The translations under genes and the position numbers were made by a program. Shown here piece after piece: positions 8,491 through 15,693 of a DNA stretch of 41,396 nt. Source of the stretch: JADFRG01 sp964590515 (GTDB lineage: Bacteria > Chloroflexota > Anaerolineae > Anaerolineales > E44-bin32); assembly GCA_964590515.1 (NCBI GenBank), contig CAZPZD010000019.1:1-41396 (forward strand). Reading direction: 5' to 3'. Position 1 is the stretch's first letter; each line of letters starts with the position of its first letter. The notes under the pieces were generated by a model. The model did not search any database. It saw only the letters and a list, made by a program, of their open reading frames with translations, and was not told the origin of the DNA.

Positions 8491-9026
8491 TGGACACCCA
8501 GTGGCCGCGCTTCCAGGTGTTTCACCAGGAGCAGCCGGACCGACCGCATACCAACGCCGGGGCAGTGCACGCGCCCGACGCCGAGCTGGCGCTGCAGAAC
8601 GCCCGGGATGTGTTCGTCCGACGGCCGGACTGCGTCAGCCTGTGGGTGGCTCCGGCGGATCAGATCTTCAGTCTGACCGCCGAGGAAATCGCCCGATCGG
8701 GCCTGCCCCCAACCTCGACCACGGAAGGCGAGCTGCAGCCCTACCTGGTCTTCATCAAGCGCACTCCAGTGGGATCCCACGAACACGCGGGTACCGTGTC
8801 GGCGGTTTCCGGTCCGGCGGCCCTGGCGGAGGCGGCCAGCCGCTTTGCGAAGGAGGGCGCCCTGGTCTGGTGGGCAGTCCCGGAGAGAATGATCCATCGA
8901 ACCGAAGCCGACCAGGTCGGCAGTCTTTTCGGGCCGGCCAAGGACAAGCCATACCGGGACCAAGCCTTTTACCACACGACGACCCTGATGCGGCGGATTC
9001 GCGGGCGCCCGAGTGAAGGTGGATGA
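8487..9026 (+). CDS. paaB: Phenylacetyl-CoA epoxidase subunit PaaB, tandem two-domain form
   Basis: Structural subunit that bridges PaaAC dimers in the epoxidase. PaaB is normally about 95 residues; this one is 179 and contains two copies of the PaaB pattern. Copy 1 (about 6-65) reads FQVFHQEQPDRPHTNAGAV through SLWVAPADQIFSLT. Copy 2 (about 84-145) reads YLVFIKRTPVGSHEHAGTV through LVWWAVPERMIHRT. The second keeps the HEHAG-type core, and a Gly/Pro/Thr linker joins them. Start ATG 8487 overlaps the paaA stop (ATGA); a second ATG at 8490 is also possible. The stop overlaps the paaC start. Confidence 0.88.
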   Translation: MMDTQWPRFQVFHQEQPDRPHTNAGAVHAPDAELALQNARDVFVRRPDCVSLWVAPADQIFSLTAEEIARSGLPPTSTTEGELQPYLVFIKRTPVGSHEHAGTVSAVSGPAALAEAASRFAKEGALVWWAVPERMIHRTEADQVGSLFGPAKDKPYRDQAFYHTTTLMRRIRGRPSEGG

Positions 9027-9790
9027 AAGCCGAACTCAGTGAAGCGCTCGCGAACTACCTGACCGCCCTCGGCGACGACGAGCTGATTCTGGCTCATCGC
9101 AACTCGGAGTGGGCCGGCCACGCGCCGATCCTGGAAGAAGACATCGCCTTTGCTAACCTGGCGTTGGACGAGCTTGGCCATGCTTCAACCTGGTATCGGC
9201 TGGCGGCCGAGCTGCGAGATGATGACCCGGATCGGCATCCGGATCAGTTGGTCTTCTGGCGTCCAGCCTCGGAGTTCCGCAACGTGCGAATGGTGGAACT
9301 GCCGAATGGCGACTGGGCCTTCAGTATGCTGCGCCAGTATCTCTTTGATGCCTCTGAGGACGTTCGATTGGCTGCGCTCACGGGTAGCCAGCATGTTGCG
9401 CTGGGGCAGGCCGCTGCCAAGATCCGGACGGAGGAGCTGTATCACCTTCGTCATACCCGGGCCTGGGTGCGGCGGCTCGGGCTCGGGACCAAGGAGAGCA
9501 ACGGCAGGATGCAGGCTGCGCTGGGAGAACTCTATCCGCACGCGCTGCAGGTCTTCGCCGAGATCGACGGCGAGCTCGAGCTTACTCAGGCCGGGCTTGT
9601 GCCGCAATCCGATGGGTTGTTGAGCTCATGGGTCGCCCTGGTAACAGGGGAACTTAGCGGTTGCAACCTTCGATTCCCCGACGGGGGGCTGGTCAAGCCG
9701 GCCGGCCGCAACGAGCACACTCGACACCTTGAACGGCTGGTGGCTGAATTGCAGGAAGTGGCGCGGCTGGAGGCGGGGGTCGCTTGGTGA
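9023..9790 (+). CDS. paaC: Phenylacetyl-CoA epoxidase subunit PaaC
   Basis: Ferritin-like partner of PaaA (255 residues). Typical PaaC features are LILAHRNSEWAGHAPILEEDIA at the N-terminus and EELYHLRHTRAWVRRLG in the middle. Two ExxH pairs are present: Glu50-His53 (DELGH) and Glu138-His141 (EELYH), plus Glu29 in SEW. Possible diiron ligands are therefore better preserved than expected for a purely structural subunit. Start ATG 9023 overlaps the paaB stop by 4 nt and has a gaaggtgg purine stretch just upstream. The stop overlaps paaD. Confidence 0.92.
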   Translation: MKAELSEALANYLTALGDDELILAHRNSEWAGHAPILEEDIAFANLALDELGHASTWYRLAAELRDDDPDRHPDQLVFWRPASEFRNVRMVELPNGDWAFSMLRQYLFDASEDVRLAALTGSQHVALGQAAAKIRTEELYHLRHTRAWVRRLGLGTKESNGRMQAALGELYPHALQVFAEIDGELELTQAGLVPQSDGLLSSWVALVTGELSGCNLRFPDGGLVKPAGRNEHTRHLERLVAELQEVARLEAGVAW

Positions 9791-10278
9791 CTGGTCAGCA
9801 TCCAGACCTGGACCGAGTCTGGCAGGCGTTGGAAGAGGTGAAAGATCCCGAGATCCCGGTGATCTCGATTGTCGAGTTAGGCCTGATCCGGCAGGTCGGA
9901 TACGCCGACGGCCGGCTGTTGATCACCTTCAGCCCGTCATTCATCGGCTGTCCTGCTCTGGATGTGATGAAGCAGGAGGTGCGGCGGCGCCTGCAGCAGC
10001 TGGGCGAGGCGTCGGTGGAAATCAAGACGGTGTTTTCTCCCCCGTGGACTTCGGATTGGATCACGCCGGCCGGCCGGGAGAAGCTGCGCGGGTTCGGGTT
10101 AGCCCCGCCTCCAAAGCATGCCGGGGACCTCACGGCGGTTCTCCAGCAAGCCGCTAGCTGCCCATACTGCGATTCTCTGGATACCGAGCTTAAGAACAGC
10201 TTCGGGTCCACTCTCTGCCGGTCGATCTACTTCTGCACCGCCTGCGTCCAGCCATTTGAGCAGTTCAAGCCGCTCTAA
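9787..10278 (+). CDS. paaD: PaaD, Fe-S/metal assembly factor of the phenylacetyl-CoA epoxidase
   Basis: A MIP18/SufT-family protein of 163 residues needed for epoxidase maturation. The N-terminal domain holds LEEVKDPEIPVISIVELGLI and FSPSFIGCPALDVM. The C-terminus carries a CxxC...CxxC zinc-ribbon-like end (SCPYC about residue 120, FCTAC near the end) as in PaaD. GTG 9787 overlaps the paaC stop (GTGA), matching the 4-nt overlaps elsewhere in the operon. An in-frame TTG at 9784 is less likely. It is the last paa gene; no paaE reductase gene follows in the window. Confidence 0.92.
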   Translation: MTGQHPDLDRVWQALEEVKDPEIPVISIVELGLIRQVGYADGRLLITFSPSFIGCPALDVMKQEVRRRLQQLGEASVEIKTVFSPPWTSDWITPAGREKLRGFGLAPPPKHAGDLTAVLQQAASCPYCDSLDTELKNSFGSTLCRSIYFCTACVQPFEQFKPL

Positions 10279-10408
10279 GCCCCAGACCCGTAGCCGTAGG
10301 CCGGACAAACTTCCTTCTGCCAATCGAGAGCCGAATCGGCTACAGTTGAATGCTGCCCGACGGCTAGGCGGGTGCGGGCGCGGCATGGAGCAGGACTTGG
10401 CACGCTAG

Positions 10409-11914
10409 ATGGATGGACTAACCGGCAAAACCCTGGGTCGCTACCGGCTGATGGAACCCATCGGCCAGGGCGGCATGTCGACCGTCTACCAGGCCCACGA
10501 TCTCGACCGGCTGGAGCTGGTCGCCCTCAAGGTCTTATCGCCTTATGTCGCTCAGGAGCCGAGGTTTAGGGCCCGTTTCGACCGCGAGGTCAAGCTGCTC
10601 AAGGAGCTACACCAGCCGAACATCGTGCCGATCCTGAACTACGGAGAAGAGGAAGGCATCACTTACATCGTGATGCCCTTCTACTCTGGAGGCACCCTTC
10701 AGACCCGGATCGAAAACGGCGGACTTGGCCTGGGGGAAGTCGGCCGATTCCTGGCAGAAATCTCCGGAGCCTTGGCGTATGCCCACGATAAGGGGATCGT
10801 CCACCGGGATATCAAGCCATCCAACGTGCTCTTGGACCAAGACGGGCAGGCCCATCTGTCGGACTTTGGGTTCGCCTATGTCAGCAATACCTCCCATAGC
10901 CTGACCGGGTCGGTGCTGATCGGGACGCCGGCATTTATGTCGCCGGAGCAGTGTATGGGTGAAGAGGTGGACCCCCGGTCGGACCAGTACTCGCTTGGCG
11001 CGGTGCTTTATCAGGCAACCACCGGCCGGCTGCCCTACGATGCCGAGACCCCGATGGCGGTCGTGATCAAACACATCAGCGAGCCGCTGCCTCGGCCGCG
11101 CTATCTGAACCCCTATCTGCCCGATGCGATCGAGGCGGTCGTGCTGCAGGCCATGGAGAAAGACTTGAACCGGCGCTATGCCTCCATCGGAGAAATGAAT
11201 CAGGCGTTCCAGCACGCCCTCGCCGAGTCGCTGGACTCGGACACCGGCCTCGCCAGGCCGGAGGCGATAGGGCCGGCCCCGGTCACTCAGCTGATCGTGG
11301 CCCGGGGGACCCGGGGTATTCGGGCTTGGCTGAACAGGCGAGGCGGTTATGCACTGACCGGTCTAGCTCTGCTCGTCCTCGCTCTGGCGGCATGGGCGCT
11401 GAGCGGCGGGCCGACGGGCACCGGTGGCTTAGTTGAGGCGAGCGGGGGAACGCCAACGCAGTCCGTGGAGTTGCTAGCGACCATCGCGGCCCTTTCGACG
11501 GAGAATGCCCTTGCCATCGGAGGATCGGCCGAGCCCGGGCTGGTAGAGACCGCGGTGGCCGCCACGGTAGCGGCGATGGGCCTGTTTGATCCTGCGGACG
11601 GATCGACGGCGACGGCTGGCCCCTCGCCCACCCCGACGCCCAGCCCGACCCGTACCCCTAGCGCCGGCGCGAGCAGTACCCCTGGCGGCGGCAGCGGGCC
11701 GCCTCCGACGGGTTCGGCGGCCGCGCCGCTAGGCACCGCGACTTCAGGGCCAGCACCTTCTTCGCCGCCACCGACTTCGACTTCCACCCTGCCAACCGTT
11801 CCTCCCCTGCCATCGCTCACGCCGCAGCCCTCGCCGGTCCCTCCGATCGACCCCGGCAAGTGCCAAGACAAGCCCTTCCAGCCGAAATACTGCACCCCGA
11901 CCCCGACTGCCTAG
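10409..11914 (+). CDS. Membrane Ser/Thr protein kinase 1 with Thr/Pro-rich extracellular tail
   Basis: Hanks-type kinase of 501 residues. The cytoplasmic kinase domain (about 11-270) has glycine loop GQGGMSTVY, ATP Lys41, HRD motif with Asp134, DFG Asp152 and the GTPAFMSPEQ activation end, so it should be active. One membrane segment follows at about 313-333. A low-complexity outer region of about 165 residues rich in Pro, Thr, Ser and Gly ends in a short Cys-containing tail (KCQDKPFQPKYC). No PASTA or other known sensor domain is seen. The start ATG lacks a clear ribosome site. It has a relative at 20028-21521. The ligand is unknown. Confidence 0.88.
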   Translation: MDGLTGKTLGRYRLMEPIGQGGMSTVYQAHDLDRLELVALKVLSPYVAQEPRFRARFDREVKLLKELHQPNIVPILNYGEEEGITYIVMPFYSGGTLQTRIENGGLGLGEVGRFLAEISGALAYAHDKGIVHRDIKPSNVLLDQDGQAHLSDFGFAYVSNTSHSLTGSVLIGTPAFMSPEQCMGEEVDPRSDQYSLGAVLYQATTGRLPYDAETPMAVVIKHISEPLPRPRYLNPYLPDAIEAVVLQAMEKDLNRRYASIGEMNQAFQHALAESLDSDTGLARPEAIGPAPVTQLIVARGTRGIRAWLNRRGGYALTGLALLVLALAAWALSGGPTGTGGLVEASGGTPTQSVELLATIAALSTENALAIGGSAEPGLVETAVAATVAAMGLFDPADGSTATAGPSPTPTPSPTRTPSAGASSTPGGGSGPPPTGSAAAPLGTATSGPAPSSPPPTSTSTLPTVPPLPSLTPQPSPVPPIDPGKCQDKPFQPKYCTPTPTA

Positions 11915-12098
11915 TCCCCAGCCGCAGCGATCAAGCCTAAGAACTGGGTCAAACACTCCGGCGATCCCAACAGACTGCGGTAAAGTATGCGCTTCACCTG
12001 TGGGTCTGAACCGGCGGGCCACTCGGGTTGGTCGAGGGCCCCCGTTGCCCTTGGGCCCTTGCGGGGTTATCGTACTCAGAATGCACGCCGGAGGCGGG

Positions 12099-13142
12099 AT
12101 GCCTGGAGATCCCACGCAGGCCATCGATCGCAATCGAATTCAAGAGCTGCTGGGGGCTACCTCACGGACCTTTGCCCTCTGCATTCCAATGATGCCGGGT
12201 TTGTTGCGGGATGGGCTCGGGCTGGGCTATCTGCTCTTGCGGAATGCCGACACGATCGAGGACGCCTACCGCTGGTCAAAGGCCCGGCGCACATCTGAAT
12301 TACAGTCCTACCGCAAACTGCTCGTGGATCCGGACCCGGAGGCCGCCCGACGCTTTGCGGCCAGCTTTGATCAAGAAGCTCTCATCGATGACCCGGACCA
12401 CCTCCAGCTGCTGCAGCTGACGCCGTGGCTGATTGACCAGCTGCACCGGTTACCAAAGCCTTATGTCGAAACGGTGACCGAACACGTCGCGCGGGTGATC
12501 GAACGGATGCAGGTCTGGGTCGAAAGCCACGGGAGTGACAATCGCCTGACCGTGCTCCGGCTGAAGCAGCTGGACGACTACTGCTATGCGGTGGCTGGGA
12601 TTGTGGGCGAGCTGGCCACGAGCCTGATCAGCCTATATCGACCAACCCTGGAACGGACCCGATTGCTGGTGCTGCGCTCGCTAGAAACTGCCTGCGGGGC
12701 GGGCCTGCAGCTGACCAATATCATTAAGGACGTATTCCAAGATCATAAAGAAGGCCGCTATTACATCCCTCAGGAGTACCTGCCGTTCAATAACCATGGG
12801 AGCCAGAGCGGTCTGAAGCCGATCGTGGCCCATGCGTACCGTAACCTGTGCCTCGGCCGCGACTACGTTCGGGTAGTCCCTGAAGAAGAGTTCGACATTC
12901 GCAAGGCGATCCTGGTGCCGCTGCTGCTGGCGGTCGCCACCCTGCGCCACTTGCTAGAGAACCTGGATCCCCTGCTGGAGGGGGTCGAGGTCAAGATTCC
13001 GAGGGAGCAGGTGGCCGAGATCCTGAGCCTGGCCGATGACGTCGCCGGACATAATCTTGCGGTCGAGCGTGCCTGGCAGGATCTTTCGGGTCCGCTGCTC
13101 GAGCTCGATGGCCTGGGGCTGCTCAAGGCGATTCCCGCTTGA
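12099..13142 (+). CDS. Squalene/phytoene synthase family protein
   Basis: Head-to-head prenyl transferase, 347 residues from ATG 12099. Both Asp-rich Mg-pyrophosphate motifs are present: NADTIEDAY and IIKDVFQDHKEGRYYIP. The active-site region CGAGLQLTNIIKD is also present. The second motif with RYYIPQEYL looks more like squalene synthase than phytoene synthase, so squalene from farnesyl diphosphate is the best guess. ATG 12099 is chosen because ggagg ends 4 nt upstream. An in-frame GTG at 12000 and ATG at 12081 would add non-conserved residues. No hopanoid or carotenoid genes are adjacent. A strong terminator follows. Confidence 0.85.
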   Translation: MPGDPTQAIDRNRIQELLGATSRTFALCIPMMPGLLRDGLGLGYLLLRNADTIEDAYRWSKARRTSELQSYRKLLVDPDPEAARRFAASFDQEALIDDPDHLQLLQLTPWLIDQLHRLPKPYVETVTEHVARVIERMQVWVESHGSDNRLTVLRLKQLDDYCYAVAGIVGELATSLISLYRPTLERTRLLVLRSLETACGAGLQLTNIIKDVFQDHKEGRYYIPQEYLPFNNHGSQSGLKPIVAHAYRNLCLGRDYVRVVPEEEFDIRKAILVPLLLAVATLRHLLENLDPLLEGVEVKIPREQVAEILSLADDVAGHNLAVERAWQDLSGPLLELDGLGLLKAIPA

Positions 13143-13180
13143 GTTAGCCTAGAATGCGGAAATTCGGATTCTGGAAGTCG

Positions 13181-13211
13181 AGGAGCCGTCCGAAGGACGG
13201 CTCCTTTGTTT
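13181..13211 (+). terminator. Intrinsic terminator after the squalene synthase gene
   Basis: Perfect 11-bp stem aggagccgtcc (13181-13191) / ggacggctcct (13195-13205) with a 3-nt loop, followed by ttgttt. It lies between the plus-strand synthase gene and the convergent azlD gene. Confidence 0.9.
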
Positions 13212-13224
13212 CGGCGGTGAGGCC

Positions 13225-13545
13225 TCACCCCGCCATCAGCAGCCAGAGTGCCACCATCCCGGTCGCGATCGTCAACCAAGTGTTCTTCAGCCGCCAGGCC
13301 ACCAGAGCGGCGATGATCCCAGCCATCAGCCGATGGTTGGAGAGAGCCAGGTCGAGCGCTCCATCCCGGATCACTAACTCCGGGAGCAGGATCGCCGACA
13401 GGACCGCGGGAGGAATGTATTTCAATCCGCGATGAAGGACTTGCGGCACCCACTCGCTCGGGATCAATAGGATGAACGAGAGGCGGGTCAGATAGGTGGC
13501 CACCATTCCGCCCAGGATCACCAGCCAAACGGTAGATTCAGCCAA
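13225..13545 (-). CDS. azlD: Branched-chain amino acid exporter small subunit AzlD
   Basis: Hydrophobic 106-residue protein with about four membrane segments. It follows the AzlD pattern: VWLVILGGMVATYLTRLSF, then LKYIPPAVLSAILLPEL and the final WLTIATGMVALWLL. With AzlC it forms an efflux system for branched-chain amino acids. The start is taken as the TTG at 13545 because it yields MAESTVWLVILGG, preceded by gggtaaggg on the minus strand. The frame is open to another TTG at 13581. It overlaps the end of azlC by 8 nt, showing coupling. Confidence 0.82.
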   Translation of the reverse strand: MAESTVWLVILGGMVATYLTRLSFILLIPSEWVPQVLHRGLKYIPPAVLSAILLPELVIRDGALDLALSNHRLMAGIIAALVAWRLKNTWLTIATGMVALWLLMAG

Positions 13546-14266
13546 CTGTGCCCTTACCCCGTGGTCGGGTTGTTGATTCAACCGCCAGCCCGAGCGCGAC
13601 TCCGGCGATTGTCGCGGCTACCAACCCGAGGCGGAACGGCAAGTTGAAGAGGGCCAGCCCAAGCAGGCCGGCGGCCAGCGCGGCGGAAAGGGTGGGGCGG
13701 TCGACCAGGGTCGGCGCTACCAGGGCCAAGAAGGTCAACGGCAATGCGAAGTCGAGCGACAGACCCGGAGGGAAGCCCGCTCCTAGGGCAATGCCCGCCG
13801 CTGTGCTAAGCTGCCAGGCTGCCCACAACGTCAGTCCGGTGCCAAGGGTGTACCAGTGGGCGTAATCCAACTCCCCTCTACGGTAACGACGCGAAGCCAT
13901 TGCGAATGCTTCGTCGGTGAGCAGCCAACCGAGGGCAAGCTTCCAGGGCCGGCCGAGCTTGGCGAGCGAGGGTTCGAGGCTGGCGCTGTACAAAGCGTGC
14001 CGAAGATTGACCAGCGCGATTGTGGCGATCACGACCAGAGCGGAAGCTGACTCTCCGATCAGACTTACCGCAATGAATTGAGCGCTGCCCGCGAAAACAA
14101 AAAGTGAGAACCCCTGGGCGGCATTCGGGCTGACCCCCACCGAGATCGCCAAGGCGCCGAAAATAAGTCCGAAGGGAACCACTCCCAGCAGCAGCGGAAG
14201 CTGATCCCGTACTCCGGTTAGGAACTCCCTTCGGGGAATCTGAGCCCGAACCCTTCCACTTGACAT
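13538..14266 (-). CDS. azlC: Branched-chain amino acid exporter large subunit AzlC
   Basis: Inner-membrane permease subunit of the AzlCD exporter, 242 residues with several hydrophobic segments. Family motifs seen are LPLLLGVVPFGLIFGALA near the N-terminus, FAGSAQFIAVSLI, NLRHALYSASL and WLLTDEAFAMA. ATG 14266 is chosen; an in-frame TTG at 14278 is possible and neither has a clear ribosome site. It is divergent from the lipoprotein gene at 14383. Confidence 0.9.
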   Translation of the reverse strand: MSSGRVRAQIPRREFLTGVRDQLPLLLGVVPFGLIFGALAISVGVSPNAAQGFSLFVFAGSAQFIAVSLIGESASALVVIATIALVNLRHALYSASLEPSLAKLGRPWKLALGWLLTDEAFAMASRRYRRGELDYAHWYTLGTGLTLWAAWQLSTAAGIALGAGFPPGLSLDFALPLTFLALVAPTLVDRPTLSAALAAGLLGLALFNLPFRLGLVAATIAGVALGLAVESTTRPRGKGTVG

Positions 14267-14291
14267 AGCGGGTGCCAATCATACCGTCGCC

Positions 14292-14312
14292 GGCTTCCCT
14301 TCACGGGAAGCC
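14292..14312. repeat. Inverted repeat between azlC and the divergent lipoprotein gene
   Basis: Perfect 8-bp inverted repeat ggcttccc / gggaagcc separated by ttcac. It lies 26 nt upstream of azlC and 71 nt upstream of the lipoprotein ATG. It could be an operator or an RNA hairpin; no T tract follows. Confidence 0.4.
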
Positions 14313-14382
14313 CGGTCTATCCTGGGAACTCTCGCCCGATGCTGTTCGTCTTCTTTACGACGAAATCAGGAGGACCGATTCC

Positions 14383-14889
14383 ATGAGGCTATCCGCCGAA
14401 CTGCCAACCATTGTCTGCCTTGCTGCGGTTGTGCTCGCGGGCTGCCAGAGCGTGCAGCCGGAGCCGCTTCCGCCACTTTCGGACGACACCCCACTTCCGT
14501 CGGAGACTCAGACCGATTCGACCCAGACCGGCAGGCCATCCACTGACCAGCCCCAGACGGGAGGGCCGCCCGCCGAGCCGTCCGAGGCAATTCGCGGTCC
14601 GGTCTTCATCGATCAGGCCGAGCTGTTGATCCGCGAAAGCTTCCCTATTCAAGTCGATCTGCTCTTGCGCGGCAGACTCCCCACCCCGTGCGCCACGCTG
14701 CGCTGGTCGGTGGGCGAGCCGGATGAGCAGGGCCGGATCGAGGTTGAGGCCTACTCTTCGCAGGATGCGGAGCTCTCCTGCATTCAAGTCCTGCAAGACT
14801 TCGAGGAGACCATCCCGCTCGGCGCGTTCTCGACGGGCGCCTACACCGTGTGGCTGAACGGTGAAGAGATTGGAGAGTTCACGCCTTGA
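14383..14889 (+). CDS. Small secreted lipoprotein, function unknown
   Basis: A 168-residue predicted lipoprotein: hydrophobic signal with lipobox VLAGC (Cys about residue 22), then a Pro/Thr/Gln-rich linker. The globular part begins near residue 75. It has the segment PTPCATLRWSVGEPDEQGRIEVEAYSS and a second Cys (LSCIQV), which could form a disulfide. ATG 14383 has a good aggagg site at 14368-14373. No family is recognised. It stands alone between azlCD and the aap transporter, convergent with aapP. Confidence 0.8.
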   Translation: MRLSAELPTIVCLAAVVLAGCQSVQPEPLPPLSDDTPLPSETQTDSTQTGRPSTDQPQTGGPPAEPSEAIRGPVFIDQAELLIRESFPIQVDLLLRGRLPTPCATLRWSVGEPDEQGRIEVEAYSSQDAELSCIQVLQDFEETIPLGAFSTGAYTVWLNGEEIGEFTP

Positions 14890-14952
14890 GCCGGGGTGGC
14901 GGCCGACTCAGCTAAAGTCACCTACCGCAAGAGGCTCGGAGTAGGGAATGAA

Positions 14953-15693
14953 TCAGTGGCTCAGAATTTGGGAGAGGAAGAGCTTGGTCCGTTCCTCTTT
15001 GGGGCGATCGAAAATGTCGCTTGGGCTCCCACTTTCAACGACCATTCCCTCATCAAAGAAAAACATTCGATCCGCTACGGCTCGGGCGAATCCCATTTCA
15101 TGGGTAATCACCAGCATGGTTATCCCGGAGCGAGCCAGCCCGGTCATGACAAGCAGGACTTCATTGATCATCTCGGGATCGAGCGCAGAAGTCGGCTCAT
15201 CAAAAAGCATGATCTTCGGCTGCATTGCCAGGGCCCGAGCAATCGCCACTCGCTGCTGCTGACCACCTGACAATTGGGCGGGGTGCTTCTCAGCCTGCTC
15301 GGGGATCCCCACCCGCTCCAACAGCTGACGGGCGACCTCCTCTGCCTTGGCTTTAGGCCACTTTCTCACCCAGATCGGGGCCAGGGTGATGTTTTGCAGG
15401 ACGGTCAAGTGCGGGAACAGATTGAAGGATTGAAAGACCATTCCGATCTCGCTTCGGATGGCGGCAATGTTGCGCACGTCGTTGGTGAGCTCGATACCGT
15501 CCACGATGATGGTCCCCTGCTGATGCTCCTCGAGCCGGTTGAGGGTTCGAATGAACGTGGACTTACCCGACCCCGACGGCCCGAAAATCACCACCACCTC
15601 CCCCTTTTCCACCTCCATGTCGACCCCGCGAAGCGCGTGGAAATCGTCGAACCACTTGTGGACATCGGTGCACTGGATGATGGGTTCGGTCAT
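14953..15693 (-). CDS. aapP: Amino acid ABC transporter ATP-binding protein
   Basis: ATPase of a polar/general amino-acid importer, 246 residues. Walker A is GPSGSGKST, the signature is LSGGQQQRVAIARAL, Walker B is IMLFDEPTSALDPE, and the switch His is in VITHEMGFA. Its closest style is the GlnQ/AapP subfamily. Its ATG overlaps the aapM stop by 3 nt (ATGA). It is the last gene of the four-gene aapJQMP operon. Confidence 0.93.
   Translation of the reverse strand: MTEPIIQCTDVHKWFDDFHALRGVDMEVEKGEVVVIFGPSGSGKSTFIRTLNRLEEHQQGTIIVDGIELTNDVRNIAAIRSEIGMVFQSFNLFPHLTVLQNITLAPIWVRKWPKAKAEEVARQLLERVGIPEQAEKHPAQLSGGQQQRVAIARALAMQPKIMLFDEPTSALDPEMINEVLLVMTGLARSGITMLVITHEMGFARAVADRMFFFDEGMVVESGSPSDIFDRPKEERTKLFLSQILSH

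Noticed and set aside
12000..12098. Longer N-terminus for the squalene synthase from GTG 12000
   Set aside because: Non-conserved residues and no ribosome site; ATG 12099 has ggagg in place.
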